DNA of 64,000 nucleotides from Phyllobacterium sp. 628 (GCF_014189505.1 NZ_CP050301.1:2239501-2303500), one strand, 5' to 3'; shown: positions 27,141 through 37,239, numbered from the stretch's first letter. Notes: generated from the sequence alone by a model not told the origin. Translations and numbers: made by a program.

Positions 27141-28082
27141 GTGTTTTATGTTTTTTTGTCTCCAAGCGATGACGATCTTCAGGATCATCACGTAGGCGAT
27201 TTCAGGGGGTATGTTAGAAATCTTGTTTCAAAATCATCGCGAGTTTTAGAAATTGGTCCTAGCTACATGCCGGTATTTCCGCGCCGTGACGGTTATGATG
27301 TTTCAATCGTGGATCACGCAAATGCACCAGATCTGCGGGAAAAATATGGTGCGCTTAACGTCAATACATCCTTCATCGAGGATGTTGATTTTGTATGGGC
27401 AGGCGAGCCACTCAGCGAATTGGTTCAAGGGAACAGTTTTGATGTCATATTCGCTTCGCATGTCGTAGAGCATATGACAAATTTTATCCAGTTCATTAAT
27501 GAGAGCTCCAAATTGTTGAGTCCTGGCGGCAAGCTAATGCTGATTGTCCCGGATAAACGATTCTGCTTCGACATTTTTCAGAGTCTGACCGACACTGCAA
27601 AGACTCTTGAAGATGACTTTTCCAATGCGTCCCGGCATTCTCTGGGCGCATTGTACAGAGAAGAGTCCCAAGTGACCGCCCGTTACGACCAGAAGGATAT
27701 AATTGCGTGGTGGCAAGGATTTGTCATGGATGTGAACATGATGAGATCAGACCCAATTTCGAGATATGACTCGTCGAAGAGAGCAGTTCAAATGACTGAA
27801 TACGTTGATGCTCACGAGTATTTTTTTACTCCCTCAAGTTTTTACTTAATAATGGAAGAACTGCGTTTCTTGAGAATGACCGAGATGAAGGTAGAATTGC
27901 TAACGCGAGCCAGGGGGTGTGAGTTTCTCGTAATACTCGAACGTAGAGCTTACGTAGACGAGTCAATTTCTCGCTTTCAATCAATGAAGAAAGAGCTTTC
28001 GCTAAATATTATGAGAGAGCAGATTGAGGCTTGGGAAAAACTAGCACCGCTGTCCCGGCCAATTGATCGCAGCTTTGTATAG
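27141..28082 (+). CDS. SAM-dependent methyltransferase, start region probably frameshifted
   Basis: About 313 residues. Class I methyltransferase features are SRVLEIGPSYMPVFPRRDG, VSIVDHANAP and FDVIFASHVVEHMTNFIQFI, followed by LSPGGKLMLIVPD. The open frame begins only at a GTG that lies inside the Shine-Dalgarno AGGAG. The ATG with perfect spacing (27148) is in another frame and runs into a stop after 15 codons. A run of seven T follows that ATG; with eight T the ATG enters the gene frame and gives MFFLSPSDDD. The gene may be off, slip-dependent or mis-sequenced. Confidence 0.75.
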   Translation: MFYVFLSPSDDDLQDHHVGDFRGYVRNLVSKSSRVLEIGPSYMPVFPRRDGYDVSIVDHANAPDLREKYGALNVNTSFIEDVDFVWAGEPLSELVQGNSFDVIFASHVVEHMTNFIQFINESSKLLSPGGKLMLIVPDKRFCFDIFQSLTDTAKTLEDDFSNASRHSLGALYREESQVTARYDQKDIIAWWQGFVMDVNMMRSDPISRYDSSKRAVQMTEYVDAHEYFFTPSSFYLIMEELRFLRMTEMKVELLTRARGCEFLVILERRAYVDESISRFQSMKKELSLNIMREQIEAWEKLAPLSRPIDRSFV

Positions 28083-28246
28083 CCCCAGCACAAGCCCAGT
28101 TCTGCCGTAGCAGGTCGTTGAAACTTTTGACTGTTTTGATGAGCAAAAGTACCGCGAGATACATAATTGCAACTTTGTCAATGTAAGTGGATCTCTGACT
28201 TGAACGCTTTATTCTCCTTGTATAGCTTGCGCATGCAATATAGCCC

Positions 28247-31200
28247 ATGATTTGCTTCAACAGAGTCTATCCAACGGAACTCAATTCATTGAACGAGCAA
28301 GAAATGCCTTCCTTTCATAGCCGTCAGAAATCCGGTTTGGTGAATAGCCGACTCATCCGTCACTTGCGATCAGCGACTAGTTTGGGCCGGACTGCTTTTG
28401 CATCGGGTCTGATATCCGTTGGGTTGAATCTGTTTTCCCCTGGTTTGCTTCATGCAGGCGAGCAATATTGGGATGGCGACAACGTCGGTGGTGGCGCGGT
28501 CCCAAATAATGCAGTTGATGGCGGTTCCGGGAGTTGGAACAGCTCCAGTTGGGTAGATTCGGGTGGAACAACAGCTGGTGCCGGCTGGGTCGATGGTAGT
28601 ACTGCTGTTTTTACGGGGGCGTCTGGAAACGTCGGCGTCAATATTCTCAGCACTCAGGAGATTGGAGGACTAACCTTCAAGACAGATAATTATGTCCTTG
28701 GTGGCTTGGGTGCGCTGGAACTCTCCAAAACTGAAACGCTTGTTACGGCTGATGCAGCAGTAAACGCAGTGATAAATACTCAAATTAAGGGTGGTAACAA
28801 TGCGCAATTCGTCAAGGACGGTCTTGGGACTGTTACTTTAACCAATACGGGCAATAACTACACCGGTGGAACCGAAGTTCGAGCCGGGACGCTAAAACTC
28901 CAGGGTTCGAGCCAATTTGGTAATGGCCCTCTTGGCAGTATAAACGGTTTTACGAGTGTGACCGGGGGTACGCTGGACCTTGGGGCAGCAACGCAGCGGC
29001 AAAAGGCTTTGGACGTAAGCGCCGGATCAGTCACGAATGGTACGATACGGGTTGATACGGCTACCATCAGTGGAACAGGCACTATTACTGCAGGCACAAC
29101 CCTAAATGCTGATGATAGTATAAAGCAGTCCGGCGGAACGCTGGCAGGCAAAGCAAATACCAGCGATTATCAATTGTCCGGAGGTGTGCTTGCGGCTACC
29201 GGCGAGGTAAAAACCGATACGGCAACGATTAACGGCCTCGGTATTGTTCAAGCCGGAGGTAAATTGAATGCTGATACAAGTATCACGCAAAGCGGTGGTT
29301 CCATGGAGGGCACCGCGACGACCAAGAATTATGATTTTTCTGGCGGTCTGATTGCCGGCACAGGTGTTGTTGAAACTGATAAGGCAACAATTCGTGGCCT
29401 CGGTATTGTTCAAGCTGGAGGTAAATTGAATGCTGATACAAGTATCACGCAAAGCGGTGGTTCCATGGAGGGCACCGCGACGACCAAGAATTATGATTTT
29501 TCTGGCGGTCTGATTGCAGGTACGGGTGTTGTTGAAACAAAGACGGCAACGATTAGCGGCCTCGGTATTGTTCAAGCCGGCGGTAAATTCAAAGCTGATA
29601 CCAGCATCGCACAAAGCGGTGGTTCCATTGAGGGCACCGCAACAACCAGTGATTATGATTTTTCTGGTGGTCTGATTGCGGGCACTGGTGTTGTTAACAG
29701 CGATACGGCGACAATTCGTGGTCTCGGTATTGTCAAAGCTGGTGGTAAATTGAACGCCGTCACCAGCATTGAGCAAACTGGCGGTTCGATGGAAGGCACT
29801 GCGACGACCAAGGATTATGATTTTTCTGGCGGTCTGATTGCAGGTACGGGTGTTGTTGAAACCAAGACCGCAACAATTCGTGGTAATGGTGTTGTTTTGG
29901 CTGGCGGCCAATTGAACGCTGAAACCAGTATTAAGCAAACTGGCGGTTCAATTGAGGGCACTGCGACGACCAAAGCTTATGAGCTTTCGAATGGCACAAT
30001 TGCCAGTACCGGCCTCGTCGAGACCGATACTGCAAAGATCAATGGTCTTGGTATTGTCAAAGCTGGCGGTAAATTGAACGCCGTCACCAGCATTGCGCAA
30101 ACTGGCGGTTCGATGGAAGGCACCGCGACGACCAAGGATTATGATTTTTCTGGCGGTCTGATTGCAGGTACGGGTGTTGTTGAAACCAAGACCGCAACAA
30201 TTCGTGGTAATGGTGTTGTTTTGGCGGGCGGTAAATTGAACGCTGCTACCAGTATCAAGCAAACCGGCGGTTCAATTGAGGGCACCGCAACGACTCAAGA
30301 TTATAATATGTCGGATGGTTTGCTGGCCGGTACGGGTAAAGTTAACACCAATACCGCGACCATCAGCAACGATGGCGAAATTCTTGCCAATGGCCAATTG
30401 GTTGCTACCACAAGTGTATTGCAATCAGGCGGCACGGTACGCGGGTTGGTTACAACCAATGCCTATAATCTTGACAGTGGTACTGTTACCAATACGGGCA
30501 CCATCACCGCTGCGAGTATTTCGCAAAGCGGCGGTCTTATGCAAGGCATCGCGCTTGCACCGACGTATACCTTATCTGGCGGGACGGCGAGAGGCACAAT
30601 CAGTGCAGCGATTGCTATCAACCAGACAGGAGGATTCCTTGAAGGTCAGAATAACTTTGCAAAAAACTACGATCTTTCTGGTGGTAGTTTGCGAGGCAAG
30701 GTGACCGCTGAAACAGCAACGATTCGTGATGGCGGAACAGTTCAACAAACCGGTTTGATCAGCACTAGCAGCACTATCTCGCAGGTTGGCGGCAGTATGA
30801 AAGGAAGTGCGTTCACCGTTCTTTATTCTCAATCTAGCGGGATCATGTCTGGCGACGTTCAGGCGAACACTTATGTTCTGTCGGGCGATGGTGGTTTTAC
30901 TGGAGATGCAACGACCAACACGTTTAGCCAAACTGGCGGCACAATGCAGGGTTCAGTTGTGACGAACAGCTACCTGATGAGCGGAGGTTCGCTTGTTAGT
31001 AGCGGTAAGGTTGTCACAAAAGCGTTTGGGCAGACAGGCGGCGATGTTTCGGGCACGGTTATTGCGGATATCAGGGCCCGAGCAGACCTTGGAACAATTT
31101 CCACATTATCGCCCTTTGGTGTCAATGTTTCCAACACGGGAAATGGTCTTAGCGTATGGACGACCGGGGATGGCACAATCAGCAATTCTGCGGGGACAGC

Positions 31201-33364
31201 AATTGTCACGCGAGAGACAACAGGCGAAACAAATATCCGGACGGGTGCAAATGTAACTGGTGCAACGGGCATTGATGCCTATGCCACTGGTACCGGGAAT
31301 GTGAACATTGAAAATTACGCTGTGGTTCAGAGCACGAGTGGTGCCGCTATCTCTGCGGGCTCTGCAGGCGGCCGAGTATCTGTTATCGGGTCAGGGGCGA
31401 TAAAAGGCGGCAGCCATGGTGTTTTTGTACAGTCTCAAAATGGAGACATCTCCGTCAAGACTGACAATACGATTAGTGGCAACACCGCTATAGCTCTCGA
31501 AACTACCGGCAATGGCGCTATGGAACTTGACCTTGGCGGGGCGGTATTTGCTGACAATACGGCTGTTTCGTTCCAGGGCGAAACGACCAATTCCCACGCC
31601 TTACTTGATCAGAGCATCACCGCGGGTCAAACGGCGTTGCGCAGTAACAGTAGCGGTGTGGTGACGTTCGACAATTATTCGACGATCAAATCCGCATCTG
31701 GAAACGCGTCCGGCCTGATCTTGCTCGACAATGTTGCTGGTCAAGCTATTCTGAACAACTACTCAGGCGGGCAGATGCAGGGTGTGCTGGCATCGGGAAC
31801 AGGTGCACAGACACTCGTCAACAATATGTCCGGTGGCGTTTGGGATATGGGTAATTCGGGTGTTTCGAATTTGCTGGGCACTAACGATGTTATCCAGAAT
31901 TATGGTTTATTAAAAGCCACTGGTAACACCCAGATTAACGGTCTGGAGCGTTTTGAAAACAATGCAGGCGGCGAGATCAGTCTGGTCAATGGTGTCGTTG
32001 GTGACAAGTTGGCAATTTCTGGCAATTATGTAGGGCACGCAGGCTCCAATATTGCTCTCGATGTCAACTTTGACAACTCAACTGCCGACGCTGTTACCAT
32101 TGGTGGTGTTCTGATGGGAACGACAAACCTGAAGCTTAACGCCTTGACTGAGGGGCAAGCGCCGACTGCTTTCGGAAAGACAATTCTCATTCTGGATGCA
32201 GCGCAAGGTGGGGACGGAACAGTCACCGTTTCGGGCCTCCCGTCAGGTGGTGTGGTGCAATATGATGTCGCCCGCATCGGCGGATCCGGCAGCGACCCTT
32301 CGCGATTTGTTATTCGTTCGGGTATTAACGGGTCCGCGGCAAGTAGCGTGGTCTCCGGATTCATTGCCGCTCAGAATGTCATCGGCTCTTCCTTTTTCAA
32401 GCCATCGAGTGGTTTGATTTCGGCACCCGTTGCTCCGGAAAAGAATCAGTTTGGTTTGGCGCCTTGGATGCGGACCAATGGCGGTATGTCAAAAATTGAT
32501 ACAAATGGTACAATCTATCAACCAGATGGCACGTCTGTTGATGCTCCCGCAACGATCGAAACCAGCTATTACGGCTACCAGGTCGGCATGGATGCGGGTG
32601 TTTTCAACATTCAGGACAGTGGTGCCAATCTGAATTTTGGTCTTACCGGCGGTCAGATTTTTGGTAAATCGGACCAGAAGAATTACGCCAACACGACAGA
32701 CTTCAACTCGGTGTTTTATGGCGGTTATGCCGCCTACACCAAAGGTCCATTTTTCGTCGATGTGCAGGTTCGTCAGGAGCTGATGGATTACACCGTTCAC
32801 GTCGATGATCCTATTTTCAAGATCAATGGTGCTGATGTTAAAGGCAAACGCACATCGATCGGCGGTTCGACTTCCTATACACTCACACATAACGATTGGT
32901 CATTCATTCCGGCTACAGGTTTTACCTATTCCAAAAGCAGCACTGACGACTTGATCATTCCTCAAAATATTGTGCTCAATCAAAATGAAGGGCGGGTCCG
33001 TTTCTCTGATGTCGAGAGCATGATTGGCTTTGGTGGTATTACAGTATCAAAGAATTTCTTCTTCTCCGACGATCGTATTCGCCTCTCGCCCTTCGTGACA
33101 TTGACGGCTTATCATGATTTTGCCGGTGACATCGATGCAACCTTGACGATGGACCCAAGCAGTTCGAGACCAGTTGTATTGCCTGTAAAAACCGAACGGC
33201 TGAAAACCTATGGGGAAGCAAGTTTTGGTATGAATCTGCTCGCCCTCACGGGTAAGATCAATGGCGTCGAACGGTTGGTAATCGGCAGCGTTCGCGGCGA
33301 CGTGCAGTACGGCGAAGATATCGTCGGCGGCTCTGTGACGGCCCAGTTCAGAATGCAGTTTTGA
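28247..33364 (+). CDS. Large autotransporter adhesin (type Va) with tandem repeats
   Basis: 1705 residues; an ATG at 28304 is an alternative start. A long, basic signal region ends near LNLFSPGLLHAGEQYW. The passenger is rich in Gly, Thr, Ser and Asn and has beta-helix-type repeats; one (DGLGTVTLTNTGNNYTGGTEV) is an autotransporter-associated strand repeat. A 54-residue unit is repeated nine times at about residues 268-753. The last 280 residues form the beta-barrel domain (from about APWMRTNGGMSKID) and end in the expected aromatic residue (FRMQF). It is secreted through the outer membrane and probably binds host cells or surfaces. Passenger cysteines are absent, as usual. Confidence 0.9.
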   Translation: MICFNRVYPTELNSLNEQEMPSFHSRQKSGLVNSRLIRHLRSATSLGRTAFASGLISVGLNLFSPGLLHAGEQYWDGDNVGGGAVPNNAVDGGSGSWNSSSWVDSGGTTAGAGWVDGSTAVFTGASGNVGVNILSTQEIGGLTFKTDNYVLGGLGALELSKTETLVTADAAVNAVINTQIKGGNNAQFVKDGLGTVTLTNTGNNYTGGTEVRAGTLKLQGSSQFGNGPLGSINGFTSVTGGTLDLGAATQRQKALDVSAGSVTNGTIRVDTATISGTGTITAGTTLNADDSIKQSGGTLAGKANTSDYQLSGGVLAATGEVKTDTATINGLGIVQAGGKLNADTSITQSGGSMEGTATTKNYDFSGGLIAGTGVVETDKATIRGLGIVQAGGKLNADTSITQSGGSMEGTATTKNYDFSGGLIAGTGVVETKTATISGLGIVQAGGKFKADTSIAQSGGSIEGTATTSDYDFSGGLIAGTGVVNSDTATIRGLGIVKAGGKLNAVTSIEQTGGSMEGTATTKDYDFSGGLIAGTGVVETKTATIRGNGVVLAGGQLNAETSIKQTGGSIEGTATTKAYELSNGTIASTGLVETDTAKINGLGIVKAGGKLNAVTSIAQTGGSMEGTATTKDYDFSGGLIAGTGVVETKTATIRGNGVVLAGGKLNAATSIKQTGGSIEGTATTQDYNMSDGLLAGTGKVNTNTATISNDGEILANGQLVATTSVLQSGGTVRGLVTTNAYNLDSGTVTNTGTITAASISQSGGLMQGIALAPTYTLSGGTARGTISAAIAINQTGGFLEGQNNFAKNYDLSGGSLRGKVTAETATIRDGGTVQQTGLISTSSTISQVGGSMKGSAFTVLYSQSSGIMSGDVQANTYVLSGDGGFTGDATTNTFSQTGGTMQGSVVTNSYLMSGGSLVSSGKVVTKAFGQTGGDVSGTVIADIRARADLGTISTLSPFGVNVSNTGNGLSVWTTGDGTISNSAGTAIVTRETTGETNIRTGANVTGATGIDAYATGTGNVNIENYAVVQSTSGAAISAGSAGGRVSVIGSGAIKGGSHGVFVQSQNGDISVKTDNTISGNTAIALETTGNGAMELDLGGAVFADNTAVSFQGETTNSHALLDQSITAGQTALRSNSSGVVTFDNYSTIKSASGNASGLILLDNVAGQAILNNYSGGQMQGVLASGTGAQTLVNNMSGGVWDMGNSGVSNLLGTNDVIQNYGLLKATGNTQINGLERFENNAGGEISLVNGVVGDKLAISGNYVGHAGSNIALDVNFDNSTADAVTIGGVLMGTTNLKLNALTEGQAPTAFGKTILILDAAQGGDGTVTVSGLPSGGVVQYDVARIGGSGSDPSRFVIRSGINGSAASSVVSGFIAAQNVIGSSFFKPSSGLISAPVAPEKNQFGLAPWMRTNGGMSKIDTNGTIYQPDGTSVDAPATIETSYYGYQVGMDAGVFNIQDSGANLNFGLTGGQIFGKSDQKNYANTTDFNSVFYGGYAAYTKGPFFVDVQVRQELMDYTVHVDDPIFKINGADVKGKRTSIGGSTSYTLTHNDWSFIPATGFTYSKSSTDDLIIPQNIVLNQNEGRVRFSDVESMIGFGGITVSKNFFFSDDRIRLSPFVTLTAYHDFAGDIDATLTMDPSSSRPVVLPVKTERLKTYGEASFGMNLLALTGKINGVERLVIGSVRGDVQYGEDIVGGSVTAQFRMQF
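29048..30505 (+). repeat. Nine tandem 162-bp repeats within the autotransporter passenger
   Basis: Units of exactly 54 codons start at 29048, 29210, 29372, 29534, 29696, 29858, 30020, 30182 and 30344. Each has the pattern TATI-x-G-G-V-x-AGG-x-L-N-x-TSI-QSGGS-EGTATT-Y-SGG-AGTG. Units 2 and 3 are almost identical. The unit 5-6 pair strongly resembles the unit 7-8 pair, as if a 324-bp block had been duplicated. The first and last units are more divergent. Confidence 0.93.
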
Positions 33365-33635
33365 GGTTGCCCGACAAACACACAGTGTCTTGCAAAATGA
33401 AATGGGAGATGTCGTTCCCAGTTTGATATTTTTAATGAGCTAAATACGATCTTACACTGAATACGGTATGTTTGTTCCGTGCTGGCCGCGAGAGAAGTTT
33501 ACAAAAATTTGGACTCTATCTGACACACCCTATCGGTAAATCACCAATTTAATCTCAAATTATTCAATTGGCTAAATAAACACGTGACTCAGAGACTGTT
33601 TTTTGAGTCGATGCTGCACAAGATGTTGCCAATAT
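33365..33635. other. Intergenic region after the autotransporter
   Basis: 270 AT-rich bases between two convergent genes. I see no terminator with a good T tract and no gene. Confidence 0.4.
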
Positions 33636-34550
33636 TCATCGTTTCTCTGCAATGGTCTTCCGAATGCCGTCATCAAAATTAGTTATTGGCGCCCAGTTTA
33701 GTGCTTTTTTTGCCAACTCTATGTCCAAGCTAGCAACATCGACATCAGTTGTTCGGGCTTCAGAATATTCTCTTTTAAACTGATAGCCGGTTGCCATTTC
33801 GATCGTTTCGATAACTTGCAAAACAGAACGAACTTGGCCACTGCCAATGTTCATTATCAATTGTGGTTTGCCAGGAAGCGTTGTTGAGCGTTGTATGGCG
33901 TCCACCAAATCATCAATGAAAATATAGTCTCTCAAGGCAGATCCCGTGCCAAGAATCTTAATTGGCAAATCCTTGCGCCAGTGATCAAGTACAGCCGGAA
34001 TAAGTCCTTGCCCTTTACGAAACTCCTGTCCTGGGCCAAACGGATTTGCTACGCGAAGAATTACATATTCCAGTTGGTCAATGTATCCATGCATTTCAAT
34101 ATATTTTTCGACAGTAAGTTTTGTTATCCCGTGTGAATTTATTGGTCGCGTCAAACTGGTTTCAGGCGTCGGTATTGGCGCGCCTGGCCCATAGACGGTC
34201 CCCCCTGAAGATATGAAAATGTAGCGCCTTACACCTGCTTGGATGCATGCTTGCAGGAATTGGACGTGCGGTATGACGTTTTCCGAAATATCAGCAATCG
34301 CGTAATCATTTTTCATTCCAGGGCTGGATGTTGAAATCAGCTGCACTACAGTATCAACATCTTGAAGAGTAGAGGCCATATCTAGAGGTTGTCGGAAATC
34401 AGCTTCAACAAACTCAATTTGATCGCCGAAAGTTTGTACAAACGGTTTATCGAATTTTCGTGAGACAGCTCTTATTAGTGCATTTTCATTTGCCAAACGT
34501 CTAACAAGGTGACGACCTATAAAGCCATTTGCGCCGTAAATTCCAATCAT
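33636..34550 (-). CDS. NAD-dependent epimerase/dehydratase-like protein with altered catalytic motif
   Basis: 304 residues from the ATG with CCGAGG upstream. The N-terminal Rossmann motif is IGIYGANGFIGRHLVRRL, and the active-site serine region is FISSGGTVYG. The expected Tyr-x-x-x-Lys motif reads HGITK, so the catalytic tyrosine is replaced by histidine (codon CAC at 34131-34133). The C-terminal part (RDYIFIDDLVDAI) keeps the extended-SDR sugar-nucleotide pattern. The family makes or epimerises UDP-sugars; activity here is uncertain. The direction is opposite to that of the autotransporter and the next GT gene. Confidence 0.8.
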   Translation of the reverse strand: MIGIYGANGFIGRHLVRRLANENALIRAVSRKFDKPFVQTFGDQIEFVEADFRQPLDMASTLQDVDTVVQLISTSSPGMKNDYAIADISENVIPHVQFLQACIQAGVRRYIFISSGGTVYGPGAPIPTPETSLTRPINSHGITKLTVEKYIEMHGYIDQLEYVILRVANPFGPGQEFRKGQGLIPAVLDHWRKDLPIKILGTGSALRDYIFIDDLVDAIQRSTTLPGKPQLIMNIGSGQVRSVLQVIETIEMATGYQFKREYSEARTTDVDVASLDIELAKKALNWAPITNFDDGIRKTIAEKR

Positions 34551-34844
34551 TGAAAGCCTCGGTCTCGTTCGCACCATTATCGTCAGTAGTATGGGCTTCT
34601 CAAAATGATGATCAGGATCAAGCTACTTGCAAAACTCGATCGTTCTGATCACGTAATACAGAGATTCAGCTTGAAAGCCAGTGTTGTGTTTTGCCGTTCT
34701 GGTGCAATTGTGAACGTAAACTCAACCCTTGACGCAGTTACCCGGTTCCCATATCTCATTTTTCGGACCAGTGTGTGATGTTGCGTAATCTTGTGGATCA
34801 ATTGTCAATGCTTGCGACGCGCGAGTGTCGTAGGAGTCTCGCTG
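34551..34844. other. Divergent promoter region between epimerase-like and GT2 genes
   Basis: About 290 AT-rich bases between divergent starts. No gene is seen, and I cannot pick a single confident promoter. TAGGAG before the GT2 start is its ribosome site. Confidence 0.4.
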
Positions 34845-35838
34845 ATGAAGAATACAATAGGCATTGATCAAGTGACGCCTCTCGTCTCCATTATCATACC
34901 AGTAAAAAACGGTTTGCCTCAGTTTCGACGCGTAATCGAAATGCTGTCCCGTCAAAAATTTGATGCTGAGTTCGAAGTCATCGTAATAGATTCGGGGTCA
35001 AGAGACGGCTCAAAGGAAATAGTGCCACAAGATGATCCGCGCTTTCGCCTGATCGAGATTTCGTCTGCTGACTTTGGGCACGGAAAAACACGTAATCTTG
35101 GAGCAAGTCTGGCTCGTGGGGAGTTTTGTGCTTTTTTAACTCATGATGCTGTTCCGGCCGATGAATATTGGCTTGCCGAACTAGTCAAGCCACTTCGCGA
35201 AAATGACGAAGTTGCAGGTGTTTTCGGCCGGCACATTGCCTATCCCGATGCTTCACCATTTACCCGTTGGGAATTAGAGACGCATTTTTTCTGGCCTGGC
35301 CAATTGGCCAAGTGTAAAAATTGTGGATGCCCGTTCGTATGCTAGCAACGAAGGGTTGAGGCAGATTTATCATTTTTATTCAGATAATTCATCGTGTTTA
35401 CGCAAGTCAGTATGGGCAACAATTCCGTATCCAGATGTCGATTTTGCTGAAGATCAATTGTGGGCAAAGCAAATTGTTGAAGCTGGTTATACCAAAGCTT
35501 TCGCCTGGAATTCAATCGTCGTACATTCGCATAATTACTCGCCGTGGGAGCGACTGCAGCGAAGCTATGATGAGGCACGAGCGTTTCGTAGATTGTTCGG
35601 TTATAGATTGTGTGAATTTAAATCGTTGGCTTTAAGACGCGCTATAGGCACCACTCTTCGTGACATACGTCTCGCAATCCGGAACGGTTGGATTATTCGT
35701 CATCCACTGGCGACATTAAAGATGCCATTCGACAATATGGCTCGACAGATTGGTCACTATCTGGGATCGATCAAATCGGAACTTTCTTCCAGCCAAGTCG
35801 TGTTCCTATCGCGCGATAAAAAAATTCAAGCAAAATAA
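34845..35838 (+). pseudogene. Glycosyltransferase family 2 (rhamnosyltransferase-like), split by a frameshift
   Basis: The 5' half has VSIIIPVKNGLPQFRRVIEML and EVIVIDSGSRDGSKEI, then FGHGKTRNLGASLARGEF and LTHDAVPADEYWL, a GT2 domain like rhamnosyltransferases. After LAKCKNCGCPFVC the frame stops at 35343. The next frame continues the same protein with RSYASNEGLRQIYHFYSDNSSCLRKSVW, DFAEDQLWAKQIVEAGY and HSHNYSPWERLQRSYDE. Losing one A from the run of five at 35316-35320, or one T just before, would restore a protein of about 330 residues. It could be a real off state, decay or a sequencing error. TAGGAG lies nine bases before the ATG. Confidence 0.8.
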
Positions 35839-35854
35839 TGTTTATGGAAATCTG

Positions 35855-37066
35855 ATGCTTAACAATATTAGAGCTTTTAATCGAGTTGTGAGGCGTGACG
35901 GTGTCCGTGTTGCAGCCAAGAAGGTTATAAGACGCCTCCTTGCCCAAACCTCGGGTGGTTTGAATTCCATACCGGACCCAATTAAGCATTATGAGTTTCT
36001 TCTGGGTGAGGAATCGGGCTTTGGATTAAAACTTACCTCAGAAAATTTAGATCAGAGTTCGATCACATGGTTAATTCCAGATTTTGAAGCCCAGTCTGGG
36101 GGCCATATTAATATCTTCCGCATGATTCAACTTCTGAAAGATAGAGGTTTTCCCAACCAACACGTTGTTATCATGGAACCATATCGATGGTCGTCGGTAG
36201 AGGAGGCGCAGGCAGCGTTATCCCGCTCATTTGGTGATTATGGTATTACAGTATCACTTGGGGTTCGCTCGATCGAACCTTGCGCATATCTGGTTGCTAC
36301 GGGTTGGCAGACAGCCTATTGGGTGTCGAAGTACAAGGATACGTTGCACAAGCTTTATTTCGTTCAGGATTTTGAACCCGCATTCTATTCTCAGGGTAGC
36401 GACTACTATTTTGCAGAGAATACCTACCGCTTGGGTTTGACTGGAATAACCGCTGGATCATGGCTCGCCGATAAGCTCGCCGATGAATATGGAATGAAAA
36501 CTTTTTCGTATTCATTTGCTTGCGATACTGAATTGTACAAGCCTGGCATCCGGCATGAGAACTCTACGAAGCAGATATTTTTCTATGCTCGTCCAGTGAC
36601 GCCAAGGCGCTGTTTTGAAATTGGATTGCTGGCACTTAGAAAAGTCTGTGAAGCAATGCCGAACACGTCGGTGGTTTTTGCCGGATGGGACGTGAAGGGT
36701 TACCACATTCCTTTTCCTCATGTTAGCCACGGCGGGGTTTCTGTTGCTCAACTTCCCAACATTTACGCGCAATGCGACGTCGCATTGATCCTGTCAGCCA
36801 CCAATCTCTCATTGCTTCCTCTAGAGGTTGCTGCTTGCGGTTGTCCTGTGGTTCTCAATGACAACCCGCAATCAAATTGGCTGCTTTCGAACGAAGAAGC
36901 GAATTATTGTGAACTAAGTGTGGAGTCTATTGCTGCTACGATCGTGAACGTTCTGAAGAACCCTGTGGAAGCGAAGAAAAAAGCTTCTGCCGCTTTAGCG
37001 CATAGCCAGAACAGCAGTTGGGAAAACGAAGCCGACGAAGTCGCTAAATTTCTCAAAACGCTCTGA
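35855..37066 (+). CDS. Glycosyltransferase (WsaF-like, GT4-type)
   Basis: 403 residues from the ATG (MLNNIRAFNRVVRRDG). The segment ITWLIPDFEAQSGGHINIFRM and the later LYFVQDFEPAFYSQGSDYYFAENTY with ITAGSWLADKLADEYG match WsaF-like rhamnosyltransferases. The C-terminal LSLLPLEVAACGCPVVLNDN holds the nucleotide-sugar-binding Glu region. WsaF is an S-layer glycan rhamnosyltransferase, so a rhamnose-containing surface glycan is plausible but inferred. It lies 16 bases after the frameshifted GT2 gene in the same direction. Confidence 0.8.
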   Translation: MLNNIRAFNRVVRRDGVRVAAKKVIRRLLAQTSGGLNSIPDPIKHYEFLLGEESGFGLKLTSENLDQSSITWLIPDFEAQSGGHINIFRMIQLLKDRGFPNQHVVIMEPYRWSSVEEAQAALSRSFGDYGITVSLGVRSIEPCAYLVATGWQTAYWVSKYKDTLHKLYFVQDFEPAFYSQGSDYYFAENTYRLGLTGITAGSWLADKLADEYGMKTFSYSFACDTELYKPGIRHENSTKQIFFYARPVTPRRCFEIGLLALRKVCEAMPNTSVVFAGWDVKGYHIPFPHVSHGGVSVAQLPNIYAQCDVALILSATNLSLLPLEVAACGCPVVLNDNPQSNWLLSNEEANYCELSVESIAATIVNVLKNPVEAKKKASAALAHSQNSSWENEADEVAKFLKTL

Positions 37067-37239
37067 TTGCGCAATTGGGTAACAAGCACCATTGATATTG
37101 TGGAATTGTTTTTGGGTTGAGCGCTGTTCGCAATTCACCCCCTCAAAAACGCATTGCTGCGTTGCACAAAAATCAATTGTGAAACCTTTATTTGCTAGGC
37201 AGCATCATTCTTTACTCCGGATTCTGATGGTTGCTGCCC

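Noticed and set aside
29102-30931. Long minus-strand ORFs opposite the autotransporter repeats
   Set aside because: They are low-complexity shadows created by the periodic repeat in the opposite strand; the plus frame has the signal peptide and barrel.
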